Positions 49,450-57,689 of a DNA stretch of 64,000 bases are shown here, piece by piece. The translations under genes were made by a program, and so were the position numbers. The stretch's first letter is position 1; the number at the start of each line of letters is the position of its first letter. Source of the DNA: Streptomyces sp. MspMP-M5. GTDB lineage: Bacteria; Actinomycetota; Actinomycetes; Streptomycetales; Streptomycetaceae. The stretch lies in the NCBI RefSeq assembly GCF_000373585.1, contig NZ_KB891888.1:51225-115224 (forward strand). The letters run 5' to 3'. The notes under the pieces are model-generated. The model ran no database searches. It had not been told where the DNA came from and saw only the letters and a list, made by a program, of their open reading frames with translations.

Positions 49450-50715
49450 ATGAGGCCATCAACTGCGATCCCGACAGAGGTACTGGCTCGGAGTGATGTC
49501 CGAGAAGCCATCGAGGCACACGACTTCGGCCAGCTCTTCTACCTCGTTCGAAAATGGGCCGGGATCAGCTACAACCGAATCGCGGAAGCGTGCGACATCA
49601 AGTCTTCCCGTATCAGCGAACTCGCGCGGGGCGAGGGGGCGATTACCACGCTGACGAAAATCGAGAAGGTAGCTGACGCCTTTCGCATCCCAGGATATTC
49701 ACTAAGGCTCGCACCCAGACCCTGGGAATCGTCACCGGAAGCCGCTTGTGTATTTCCTGGCCACACTCCACCGCGACACGTCCCGATTTTTTCGGACGAA
49801 GCGAGAGGCGATAAATACGTCGAGGCGATTCGCGAAACCTCGCGCAGGCTAGTTGCTCTCGACAATGACCTCAACGGCCTTCCCATTGCAGCCACTGCGG
49901 CGCGGGCATTCAAGGCCGTGCATCGCCGCCTCGGCAGTGGCGAACCCGAGCCGAAGTACGAGCGAGACATTCAGGCCGCAGCTGCAGAATTGGCAGAGGT
50001 TGCAGGATGGGCTCTATTTGACGCGGAGGAATACGAAGCAGCGCACCGTTTCAATCAGCAAGCACTCTTCCTTGCGCGAATGTCGGGAGATCGGACCATC
50101 GAACTCCTGATTCTCCAAAATATGGGCATGCAGTCCGGGTGGCTGGGGCGGCCACGGGAAGAGATGGCCATTGCCCGATCCATCCTCGATCGAGGAAACT
50201 TGTCGCCGCGCGTTGAAGCCATCTTCAGAACGCGTGAGGCCAACGGCCTATTCGCATCGGGGCGAATGACGGAAGCCGCCAGAGAATTCGCTCGTGCGCG
50301 CGCCCTCATCGAAGAGGGCACGAGGAACAGCGACCCCTCCTGGGCCTGGTGGATCAGCATTAAAGAAATCAATGGCCATGAAGCTGCCGGCTTTCAGAAT
50401 TCGGGCAATTGGAGCTCCGCCATCTCGCTGCTTCAGGAGAATCTGCACTGCCAAAACGGCCCACGAGTTGGGTATCAGAGCATGTCATCTGCAAGGCTCC
50501 TCGGTTCTTTCCTCGAAGAGAAGGCGTGGCTGGAAGCAGGGGAATTGCTGGAATCCATCATTCCCACTGTTTCCGAGATCGGTTCGGTGCGCACGCGGAA
50601 TCTACTGAGGGGAACCGTCGCAATCGGGGAGAGGAAAGCGAAGATTCCTGAGAGCCTTCGGGACGCCCTCCACGGAGTAAGCGAGGCCATGCAGGAGGAT
50701 CCGTACACGCTATGA
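49450..50715 (+). CDS. XRE-family HTH regulator with TPR-like C-terminal domain
   Basis: The start is ATG 49450 with CGGAG seven bases upstream. The 421-residue protein has an N-terminal HTH (about 22-65: GQLFYLVRKWAGISYNRIAE, ACDIKSSRISELARGEGAIT). From about 145 a long helical region has tetratricopeptide-like repeats (AAELAEVAGWALFDAEEYEA, GWLGRPREEMAIARSILDRG, ANGLFASGRMTEAAREFARA, WLEAGELLESIIPTVSEIGS). This layout is widespread in Streptomyces, often with small adjoining genes such as the three divergent here. The gene has markedly lower G+C than its neighbours, suggesting recent acquisition or different selection. Confidence 0.85.
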   Translation: MRPSTAIPTEVLARSDVREAIEAHDFGQLFYLVRKWAGISYNRIAEACDIKSSRISELARGEGAITTLTKIEKVADAFRIPGYSLRLAPRPWESSPEAACVFPGHTPPRHVPIFSDEARGDKYVEAIRETSRRLVALDNDLNGLPIAATAARAFKAVHRRLGSGEPEPKYERDIQAAAAELAEVAGWALFDAEEYEAAHRFNQQALFLARMSGDRTIELLILQNMGMQSGWLGRPREEMAIARSILDRGNLSPRVEAIFRTREANGLFASGRMTEAAREFARARALIEEGTRNSDPSWAWWISIKEINGHEAAGFQNSGNWSSAISLLQENLHCQNGPRVGYQSMSSARLLGSFLEEKAWLEAGELLESIIPTVSEIGSVRTRNLLRGTVAIGERKAKIPESLRDALHGVSEAMQEDPYTL

Positions 50716-50896
50716 GGCAGGAACGAACTGCCGTCGGCGCCCGAGCATGACACTGCGACGGCTGCGTTCTCCGGAGTCGGGACTGACAGCCCGACCCGGG
50801 CCCCCAGCCCCAACGGCCCCCTCCGGCGCGGAGGGTGGCGTCGGGACTGGGGGCGACCGCAGACAGCCACGGTCCCCGCCCGTCCCTCGCCTCCGC

Positions 50897-51136
50897 TCAC
50901 TCCTCCGGTGGGAACACCGGCTCCCCGCTGTCCGCCGTGGTGATCGTGATCGCCTCCACCGGGCAGCTCTCGGCGGCCGCCAGGACGGTGTCCGCGGGCT
51001 CGGTCTCCGGCTCGACGGGGTGCGACTGCCGCGCCGCGTCCAGGCGGAACCGCTCCGGCGCGGTCCCGGCGCACAGTCCCGAGCCGATGCAGACGCCCCG
51101 GTCCACCGCCACCCGCCAGCGCTCCGGCTCCGCCAT
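50897..51136 (-). CDS. [3Fe-4S] ferredoxin
   Basis: The start is ATG 51136, sharing one base with the aldehyde dehydrogenase stop (TGATG). The 79-residue product has VDRGVCIGSGLCAGTAPERF and SCPVEAITI, giving the three-Cys pattern of [3Fe-4S] ferredoxins that donate electrons to actinobacterial P450s. Being in the KstR-boxed operon with aldehyde dehydrogenase, it is the natural redox partner of the CYP125-like P450 at 61974, although 10 kb apart; this pairing is inferred. No ferredoxin reductase is encoded in the window. Confidence 0.9.
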   Translation of the reverse strand: MAEPERWRVAVDRGVCIGSGLCAGTAPERFRLDAARQSHPVEPETEPADTVLAAAESCPVEAITITTADSGEPVFPPEE

Positions 51137-52587
51137 CAGGCACCCGCCGGCAGGTGGATCATCTTGTGCTCCAGGTATTCGGCGAACCCCTCGGGGCCGA
51201 ACTCCCGCCCGATGCCGGAGTTCTTGTAGCCGCCGAACGGCCCCAGCATGTCGATGCTGAAGGTGTTCACCGAGTACGTCCCGGTGCGCACCCGCCGGGC
51301 GATGTCGATGCCGTGCTCGACGTCGGCCGTCCACACCGAGCCCGACAGCCCGTACTCGGAGTCGTCGGCGATCCGCACCGCCTCCTCCTCGTCCCCGTAG
51401 GGCAGCAGGCAGATCACCGGGCCGAAGATCTCCTCCCGGGCGATCCGCATACCGTTGTCGACGTCGCCGAAGAGCGTCGGCTCGACGTACCAGCCGGTCG
51501 GCTGCCCCGTCGGACGGCCGCCGCCCGCCAGCACCTTGGCGCCCTCCTGCTGCCCCAGCGCGATGTAGTCCAGCGAACGCTGCTGCTGGCGGCGGGCGAC
51601 CAACGGCCCGAGTTCGGTGGCCGGATCCAGCGGGTCGCCGACGGTCAGCGCGCCCGCCGCCGCGGCGAACCGCTCGGCGATCTCGTCGTAACGGCTGCGC
51701 GGGGCGAGGATCCGGGTCTGCGCCACGCACGCCTGCCCGTTGATCATCCAGGCGAACGGCGCGATCCCGGCCACCGCCGCGTCCAGGTCCGCGTCCGGCA
51801 GGATCACCGCGGCGGACTTGCCGCCCAGCTCCAGCGTGACCCGGCTGAGGTTGCGGGCCGCGACCTCCATGACCCGCCTGCCGGCCGCCACCGACCCGGT
51901 GAACGAGACCTTGTCCACGCCCGGGTGGCCGACCAGGTACTCGCTGACCTCCCGGTCGGCCGGCAGGATCGACAGCACCCCCTCCGGCAGCCCGGCCTCG
52001 GTCACGATCTCCGCCAGCAGATATGCGTCCAGCGGCGTCTCCGGCGAGACCTTCAGCACCACCGAGCACCCGGCCAGCAGCGCCGGCGCGAGCTTGGCGG
52101 CGGCGGTGAACTGCGGGACGTTCCACGGCACCACGGCCGCGACCACGCCCACCGGCTCCCGGCGCACCAGCAGCGGTCCCAGCGCCCCGGCCCGGCGCTC
52201 CTCGAACGGGAAGTCCCGGGCCACCGTGAGCGCCGCGTCCCACACCATCATCGCGGCCAGCGACTGGACCATGACGCCCGAGGTGACCGGTGTCCCGTTC
52301 TGCGCGCCGATGACCCGGGCGAACTCCTCGCTGCGCACCGCGAAGGCGTCCTTGATCCGGCTCACCACCGCGATCCGCTCCGCCAGCGGGGCATCGGCCC
52401 ACACACCGGACGCGAAGGAGGCGCGGGCCGCGGCCACCGCCCGGTCGACGTCGGCCCGCGCGGCGTGCGGGACGCGGCCGATGACCCGTTCGGTGTGTGG
52501 TGAGACGACCTCGATCGTGTCCGGTCCGGCCGGGTCGACCAACTCACCGCCTATGTAGAGCTTTCCGTGTTCGACGAGGTCGCTCAT
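51136..52587 (-). CDS. Aldehyde dehydrogenase
   Basis: The start is ATG 52587 (GGGAGGCGGC upstream), giving MSDLVEHGKLYIGGELVDPA; the longer frame to 52653 covers regulatory DNA. The 483-residue NAD(P)-dependent enzyme has cofactor motifs PWNVPQFTAAAKLAPALLAG and FTGSVAAGR, the catalytic Glu in TLELGGKSAAVILPDAD and Cys in MINGQACVAQTRILAP, and the C-terminal motif EEIFGPVICLLPYGDEEEAV. It would oxidise an aldehyde to acid, as needed after C26-alcohol oxidation of a sterol-type side chain. The context is two KstR-like sites at 52687-52782 and a coupled ferredoxin gene. Confidence 0.9.
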   Translation of the reverse strand: MSDLVEHGKLYIGGELVDPAGPDTIEVVSPHTERVIGRVPHAARADVDRAVAAARASFASGVWADAPLAERIAVVSRIKDAFAVRSEEFARVIGAQNGTPVTSGVMVQSLAAMMVWDAALTVARDFPFEERRAGALGPLLVRREPVGVVAAVVPWNVPQFTAAAKLAPALLAGCSVVLKVSPETPLDAYLLAEIVTEAGLPEGVLSILPADREVSEYLVGHPGVDKVSFTGSVAAGRRVMEVAARNLSRVTLELGGKSAAVILPDADLDAAVAGIAPFAWMINGQACVAQTRILAPRSRYDEIAERFAAAAGALTVGDPLDPATELGPLVARRQQQRSLDYIALGQQEGAKVLAGGGRPTGQPTGWYVEPTLFGDVDNGMRIAREEIFGPVICLLPYGDEEEAVRIADDSEYGLSGSVWTADVEHGIDIARRVRTGTYSVNTFSIDMLGPFGGYKNSGIGREFGPEGFAEYLEHKMIHLPAGA

Positions 52588-52686
52588 GCTGCCGCCTCCC
52601 GACGGTCTCGACGGATGACGCTCTCGACGGATGACGTTTCCGTCGGTTCGCACCTGACGAACTGTCAGGAGACGCCTCCGCAGAAC

Positions 52687-52700
52687 TGATACCAGTTCTA
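52687..52700 (-). promoter_or_regulatory. KstR-like operator D (imperfect)
   Basis: TGATACCAGTTCTA matches TNNAACNNGTTNNA at all but one fixed position (TAC for AAC). It lies 100 bases before the aldehyde dehydrogenase start. Confidence 0.6.
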
Positions 52701-52768
52701 CTCCACGGAGTCCACGCCCAGCGGCCGAATGCCAACTCCCATGACGCCAAGGTGCGTTCAGCTGGCAC

Positions 52769-52782
52769 TGAAACTCGTTCTA
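52769..52782 (+). promoter_or_regulatory. KstR-like operator E
   Basis: TGAAACTCGTTCTA matches TNNAACNNGTTNNA exactly. It is 43 bases before the MBL hydrolase ATG (52825), overlapping its likely promoter. Confidence 0.85.
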
Positions 52783-52824
52783 GTTATAGTTGAGGGCACA
52801 ACGGCACCGGAGGGGGCGCGATCC

Positions 52825-53922
52825 ATGGCACCGCAGGTGATCGACCACAGGGGCGGGGTGTGGAGCATCGCCGTCCCCATCCCCGACAACCCGCTCGGCC
52901 ACACCCTCGTCCACCTCCTGGAGACCGACCGCGGCCCGGTCCTCGTCGACACCGGCTGGGACGACCCGGACTCCTGGGACGCCCTCACCGCCGGCATCAC
53001 CGCCTGCGGCTTCGCCCCGGCCGAGCTCCACGGCGTGGTGATCACCCACCACCACCCCGACCACCACGGCCTGTCCGCCAAGGTGCGGGAGACCTCCGGC
53101 GCCTGGGTCGCCATGCACGCCGCGGACGCCGCGGTGGTCCGGCGCACCCGCGAGGCGGAGCCCGGCCGGTGGCTGGACCACCTGCTCGCCACGCTCACCG
53201 CGGCCGGGGCGCCGGACGACCACCTGGAGCCGCTGCGGGCCGCCCGCGCCGCCGGACGCGGCGGACGGGTGCCCGGCCGGCGGGCCGCACTGCCCGACCG
53301 CGCCATCGAACCGGGCGAGCTCCTGGACCTCCCCGGCCGCCGCCTCCGCGCGATCTGGACGCCGGGCCACACCCCCGGCCATGTCTGCCTCCACCTGGAG
53401 GAGGCCCACCCCGCCCTCGCAGACGGCCCCCGCGACGGCCCCCGCCCGGACGCCGCCCGCCCCGCCGGCTTCGGCCGGCTCTTCTCCGGCGACCACCTCC
53501 TCCCCGGCATCACCCCGCACATCGGCCTGTACGAGGACCCCGAGGACGTCGCCGCCGACCTGCCCGACCGGGGCGATCCGCTCGGCGACTACCTCGGCTC
53601 GCTCGAACGGATCGCCCGCCTCGCGCCGGCGGAGGTGCTGCCGGCCCACCAGCACGCGTTCCCGGACGCCGCGGGCCGCGTCCGGGAGTTGCTCGCCCAC
53701 CACGAGGAGCGCCTGGCCGGCCTGCGCGCGCTGCTCCACGAGCCGCTCACCTCCTGGCAGCTCGCCACGTCGATGCAGTGGAACCGACCCTGGAACGACA
53801 TCCCGCCGGCCTCCCGCACCATCGCGGTCTCCGAGGCCGAGGCGCACCTCCGCCACCTGGTCAAACGCGGCCAGGTCGAGACGGTGCCCGGCGCGGACCC
53901 GGTCCGGTACGTAGCCGTTTAG
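52825..53922 (+). CDS. MBL-fold metallo-hydrolase
   Basis: The start is ATG 52825 with GGAGGGGG upstream. The 365-residue metallo-beta-lactamase-fold enzyme has the metal motif H-x-H-x-D-H in VVITHHHPDHHG (about 72-83), an Asp in LVDTGWDDP, a distal Asp in FSGDHLLPGITPH, and TPGHTPGHVCLHLEEAHP. The C-terminal 80 residues include a winged-helix-like cap (LTSWQLATSMQW, SEAEAHLRHLVKRGQVET), as in LACTB2-like enzymes. It may hydrolyse a thioester or lactone; operator E places it in the KstR regulon. Confidence 0.88.
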   Translation: MAPQVIDHRGGVWSIAVPIPDNPLGHTLVHLLETDRGPVLVDTGWDDPDSWDALTAGITACGFAPAELHGVVITHHHPDHHGLSAKVRETSGAWVAMHAADAAVVRRTREAEPGRWLDHLLATLTAAGAPDDHLEPLRAARAAGRGGRVPGRRAALPDRAIEPGELLDLPGRRLRAIWTPGHTPGHVCLHLEEAHPALADGPRDGPRPDAARPAGFGRLFSGDHLLPGITPHIGLYEDPEDVAADLPDRGDPLGDYLGSLERIARLAPAEVLPAHQHAFPDAAGRVRELLAHHEERLAGLRALLHEPLTSWQLATSMQWNRPWNDIPPASRTIAVSEAEAHLRHLVKRGQVETVPGADPVRYVAV

Positions 53923-54012
53923 GCGGATTTGTTGGGTCGTTCCGGCCCCGTCTGCGGGCCGTGGCGGCGTCGGCCGCGGGCGTGACCGCGAGGCGGCGCG
54001 TTCCCCCTCCGG

Positions 54013-54185
54013 AGTTAAAGTGTGCGGGACAACTTCATCCCGTACCCGATCGGGGAAAGCCGGTGGAAATCCGGCGCTGGCCCTCCCCCAAGCTCTCGAC
54101 TTCGTTCGAGCCCCGGGGGGCGCCCCCATCCGTGACTCCGGCCGCCCGGCGCGACCGGACCAGCCGGAGCACCCGGTAGGGCACG
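54013..54185 (+). promoter_or_regulatory. Cobalamin riboswitch
   Basis: The leader contains GGGGAAAGCCGGTGGAAATC followed by CGGCGCTGGCCC (54052-54083), the conserved core of B12-sensing RNAs. A variable GC hairpin with the stem CTCGACTTCGTTCGAG follows, then the closing segment GTGACTCCGGCC and AGCCGGAGCACCCGG (54132-54176). The element stands alone upstream of the ECF-transporter operon beginning at 54371, so expression should fall when adenosylcobalamin is plentiful. Boundaries are approximate. Confidence 0.85.
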
Positions 54186-54370
54186 ACAAGGCTCCCGCCA
54201 CCGGAACCGCCGCCCCTGCGGACGGCCGGTGCGCGGCACCGTCGAGGTTTACGGAGCTGAGCCCGGTGCCACCGTGCCGCACGCCGCGCGTGCCGCGCGG
54301 GCGGTCGACCGAGCCCGGCTCTGCTTCGTAGCCCGCCGCGACTCCGACCGACCCGAGAGGCACCCACCCG
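54186..54370. other. Leader between riboswitch and the B12 operon
   Basis: It is G/C-rich with short hairpins and probably holds the expression platform (sequestered ribosome site) of the riboswitch. CCCGAGAGGCACC near 54350 provides GAGAGG for ATG 54371. No ORF here is convincing. Confidence 0.45.
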
Positions 54371-55717
54371 ATGGCCCGTATGGCCCCCACCGCTTCCCAG
54401 GCCGCCGCGCCGCAGCCGCACTCCGCCGCTCCCCGGGCGCGCCGCGCCGCCACGGCGCTGGCCGCCGCGGCGACCGCCGCCGTGCTGGCCGGTGCCGCGG
54501 CCCCCGTCGCGTACGCCGACGGCCCGGCGGCGCCGCAGCCCACGCAGCAGAAGCTGCCCAAGGGCCTGTACGGCACCAAGGACCCGCAGTACGACGGTGT
54601 GTGGCGGCAGTCGCTGGCGCTGGTGGCGCAGCACACGGTGGGGGTCCGCCCGGCGGCGTCCGCGGTGGACTGGCTGGCGGGGCAGCAGTGCGCCGACGGC
54701 GCGTTCGCCGCGTACCGGCCGGAGCCGGGCAAGGCGTGCGACGCGGCCACGATGCGGGACACCAACCAGACCGCCGCCGCGATCCAGGCGCTGACCGCGC
54801 TCGGCGGACACGGCGACGCGGTGCGCAAGGCCGTGACGTGGCTGAAGTCCGTCCAGCACGAGGACGGCGGCTGGAGCTCGATGCCCGGTGGCCAGGGCGG
54901 TGAGGCGAGCGACGCCAACTCCACCGCGGTGGTCATCGGCGCGCTCGCGGCGGCCGGTGAGAAACCGGAGTCGGTGACGGCGAAGGGCGGCAAGTCGCCG
55001 TACGACGCGCTGCTGTCGTTCCGGCTCGGGTGCGACGCGAAGGAGGCCGAGCGCGGGGCGTTCACCTTCCAGCTGAAGAACGCCGCGCCGAACGCCGACG
55101 CGACCGCGGCCGCGGTCACCGGGGCCCTGGGCAAGGGCTTCGTCGTGGCGCCGGCGGGCAAGGACGCGGACCGGCCGGTCAAGGCGCCGGACTGTGCGAA
55201 GGACGCGGTGCGGGGCAGCGGCGCGGACGCCCGGACGGCGGCCGCGGACGGCGGCGCGAGCTGGCTCGTCGGACAGCTGGACGCCGGCGGGCAGCATCTG
55301 CGGTCCGCGATGCCGGGCGCCGAGCAGCAGCCCGACGTGGGCAACACCGCGGACGCGGTGGTCGCGCTGGCGGCCGGCGGACACGGCACGGCCGCCCGGC
55401 AGCCGCTGGCGTGGCTGGAGAAGAACGCCGGGGCCTGGGCGAAGCAGAACGGCCCGGCCGCGTACGCCCAGCTGATCCTCGCCGCGCACGCCACCGGCGC
55501 CGACCCGCGGGCCTTCGGCGGCACCGACCTGGTGAGCGCGCTCGACGCCACCGGGCCCGCGCCGGCCGCGAGCGCCGCGCCGTCGCCGGCCGCGGACAAG
55601 GGCACTTCGGACGGCGGCGGCATCGGCCTGTGGTGGGTGATCGGTGTCGGGCTGGCCGTCGGCGCCGGCATCGGCTTCCTGATCAGCGGCCGCAACAAGA
55701 ACAAGAACGCGCTGTGA
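54371..55717 (+). CDS. Surface-anchored alpha/alpha-barrel protein, transcobalamin/intrinsic-factor-like
   Basis: This 448-residue protein has an N-terminal export signal (about 30-55: AATALAAAATAAVLAGAAAP, cleavage VAYADG), a prenyltransferase/squalene-oxidase-type helix repeat region (about 90-390: SAVDWLAGQQCADGAFAAYR, AVTWLKSVQHEDGGWSSMPG, ASWLVGQLDAGGQHLRSAMP), a linker, and one C-terminal membrane anchor (GLWWVIGVGLAVGAGIGFLI) followed by a basic tail. The alpha6/alpha6 fold is that of human intrinsic factor and transcobalamin, and the gene is first in an operon with a cobalamin riboswitch and ECF transporter. I infer a B12-capturing surface protein; the closing DUF4430-like domain of intrinsic factor is absent. 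Confidence 0.8.
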   Translation: MARMAPTASQAAAPQPHSAAPRARRAATALAAAATAAVLAGAAAPVAYADGPAAPQPTQQKLPKGLYGTKDPQYDGVWRQSLALVAQHTVGVRPAASAVDWLAGQQCADGAFAAYRPEPGKACDAATMRDTNQTAAAIQALTALGGHGDAVRKAVTWLKSVQHEDGGWSSMPGGQGGEASDANSTAVVIGALAAAGEKPESVTAKGGKSPYDALLSFRLGCDAKEAERGAFTFQLKNAAPNADATAAAVTGALGKGFVVAPAGKDADRPVKAPDCAKDAVRGSGADARTAAADGGASWLVGQLDAGGQHLRSAMPGAEQQPDVGNTADAVVALAAGGHGTAARQPLAWLEKNAGAWAKQNGPAAYAQLILAAHATGADPRAFGGTDLVSALDATGPAPAASAAPSPAADKGTSDGGGIGLWWVIGVGLAVGAGIGFLISGRNKNKNAL

Positions 55718-56424
55718 ACATACTGCGGCACGGTTGGACCCGGCGGGCCGTCGGCGGGCTGCTGCTGGCGGGGGCGGTGACGGGTCTCGGGGCCGGGCCC
55801 GCCCAGGCGCAGCAGTACCGCTACTGGTCCTTCTGGGACGGCGGCCCGAACACCGGCGGCAAGAGCGCCGCGTGGGGGTACGCCACGGAGGGGCCCGGCA
55901 CCGCGCGGCCGGCCGACGGGGCCGTTGTCGGCTTCCGTTTCTCGGTGAGCGCGGACTCCGCCAAGGCGGCCGGCCCGCGCACCGCCCCGGACTTCGCCGC
56001 GCTCTGCGGTACGACCCCGGCCCGGTCCGGGGACAAGCGGGTCGGTGTGGTGATCGACTTCGGTTCCGCGGCGGACGCCCCGCCCGGTGAGCATCCGCCG
56101 GCCGGGCGCACCGGCTGTGCCCGGGTGCCCGCGGACGCCCCGGCCGGCGAGGCGCTGGCCGCGGTCGCCAAGCCGCTGCGCTACGACGCCGATGCGCTGC
56201 TGTGCGGGATCGCGGGCTATCCGCGGTCCGGGTGCGCGGAGCAGGTGGACGGGAGCGGGGCGCAGCCGACGGCAACGGCGACGGCAACGGCACGGCGCGG
56301 TGCCGGCGGTGCCGCGGGCGGGGACGACGGCGGGGGCCCGTCGGCCGGTGTGGTCGGCGGGATCGGGGCCGTGGTCGTACTGGGCGCGGCCGGCGTGTGG
56401 CAGGCGCGCCGGCGGCGCGGATGA
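55714..56424 (+). CDS. SCO2322-like secreted protein with C-terminal anchor
   Basis: The start is GTG 55714, overlapping the preceding stop (GTGA). The 236-residue protein has a signal peptide (VGGLLLAGAVTGLGAGPAQA) and a compact domain beginning QQYRYWSFWDGGPNTGGKSA. Conserved Cys residues occur at ALCGT and RTGCARVPA, then LLCGIAGYPRSGC. A Thr/Gly-rich linker and an LPxTG-less anchor end (VVGGIGAVVVLGAAGVWQAR, then RRRR) follow. It has the same topology as the upstream gene and resembles the SCO2322 family of Streptomyces coelicolor. It may be a second surface component of the B12 uptake system. Confidence 0.8.
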   Translation: MNILRHGWTRRAVGGLLLAGAVTGLGAGPAQAQQYRYWSFWDGGPNTGGKSAAWGYATEGPGTARPADGAVVGFRFSVSADSAKAAGPRTAPDFAALCGTTPARSGDKRVGVVIDFGSAADAPPGEHPPAGRTGCARVPADAPAGEALAAVAKPLRYDADALLCGIAGYPRSGCAEQVDGSGAQPTATATATARRGAGGAAGGDDGGGPSAGVVGGIGAVVVLGAAGVWQARRRRG

Positions 56425-57689
56425 GGGCCCCGCGCGCCACCCGCAGTACCGCGCTGCACGCGGGCGCCTGGTGGGTGTGGGCGCTCGGCCTGGCGACCGC
56501 GGCGTCCCGGACCACCAATCCGCTGCTGCTGGGGCTGCTGGCGGGGGTGGCCGGCTACGTCGTGGCGGCGCGCCGGACCGACGCGCCGTGGGCCCGGTCG
56601 TACGGCGCGTTCGTCAAGCTCGGGCTGGTGGTGCTGGGCGTCCGGCTGGTCTTCGCGTTCGTGCTGGGTTCGCCGATCCCCGGTACCCACACCCTGGTGA
56701 CGCTGCCCGAACTCCCCCTTCCCGACTGGGCGAAGGGCGTCCGGGTGGGGGGCCGGGTGACGGCGGAGGGGATGGTCTTCGCGCTGTACGACGGGTTGAA
56801 GCTGGCCACCTTGCTGATCTGTGTGGGCGCCGCCAACGCGCTCGCCAATCCGGCCCGGTTGCTGAAGTCGCTGCCCGGTGCGCTGTACGAGGCGGGGGTG
56901 GCGGTGGTGGTCGCGATGACCTTTGCGCCGAACCTGGTGGCGGACGTACAGCGGCTGCGGGCGGCCCGGCGGCTGCGCGGCCGCCCGGACCGCGGTGTCG
57001 CGGCGCTGTTGCAGGTGGGGCTGCCGGTACTGGAGGGCGCGCTGGAGCGGTCGGTGGCGCTGGCCGCGGCCATGGACGCACGCGGCTACGGGCGGACGGC
57101 CCAGGTGCCGCCCGCCGTACGGCGGTTGACGTCGGTGCTGACCCTGGGCGGGCTGCTCGGGGTGTGCGCGGGGACGTACGGGCTGTTGGGCGATTCCGGG
57201 GGCGGCTACGGGCTGCCGCTGCTGGCGGTCGGTCTGGCGGCGGCGCTGGCCGGGCTGTGGCTGGGCGGCCGCCGGTCGGTGCGGACCCGCTACCGGCCCG
57301 AGGCGTGGGGCGTCCGGGCGTGGCTGGTGTCCGGTTCGGGGGTCGCGGTCGCGGCGCTGATGATCGCGGCGAACGGCTATGCGCCGGGGGCCCTGCATCC
57401 GCCGGCGGTGCCGCTGACCGCGCCGGTGCTGCCGCTGTGGCCGGCGCTGTCGCTGCTGGTGGGGTTGGTACCGGCGGTGGTTGCGCCGGCACCGGGGCCC
57501 ACTCGGGGCGCAGCCCGCGGATCGGACCCGGCGGCCCGCTCGGCCACCGCTGTCCCTCCCCCTCGTACCTCCCGTACATCTCATCCCTCCCCTACGTCTC
57601 GTCCCGCCCGTACAGCTGACCCCTCCCGTACGTCTCAGCCCTCCCGCCCCTCCGATTCCGGCCCGTGCACGAAGGAGTCCGCCCAGTGA
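56421..57689 (+). CDS. ECF transporter T component, CbiQ family
   Basis: The start is ATG 56421, overlapping the preceding stop (ATGA). The 422-residue protein has about seven membrane segments and the CbiQ/EcfT coupling motif SVALAAAMDARGYGR near residue 215, plus AAARRLRGRPDRG-type Arg helices that contact the ATPases. The C-terminal 50 residues are low-complexity Ser/Thr/Pro/Arg. It links the ATPase pair to the S component for vitamin uptake. It is in the cobalamin-riboswitch operon; the ATPase follows with a GTGA overlap. Confidence 0.9.
   Translation: MRAPRATRSTALHAGAWWVWALGLATAASRTTNPLLLGLLAGVAGYVVAARRTDAPWARSYGAFVKLGLVVLGVRLVFAFVLGSPIPGTHTLVTLPELPLPDWAKGVRVGGRVTAEGMVFALYDGLKLATLLICVGAANALANPARLLKSLPGALYEAGVAVVVAMTFAPNLVADVQRLRAARRLRGRPDRGVAALLQVGLPVLEGALERSVALAAAMDARGYGRTAQVPPAVRRLTSVLTLGGLLGVCAGTYGLLGDSGGGYGLPLLAVGLAAALAGLWLGGRRSVRTRYRPEAWGVRAWLVSGSGVAVAALMIAANGYAPGALHPPAVPLTAPVLPLWPALSLLVGLVPAVVAPAPGPTRGAARGSDPAARSATAVPPPRTSRTSHPSPTSRPARTADPSRTSQPSRPSDSGPCTKESAQ

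Noticed and set aside
52780..56094. 1,104-codon minus-strand ORF
   Set aside because: It spans the MBL gene, the riboswitch and the barrel-protein gene on the opposite strand and has no coherent protein features.
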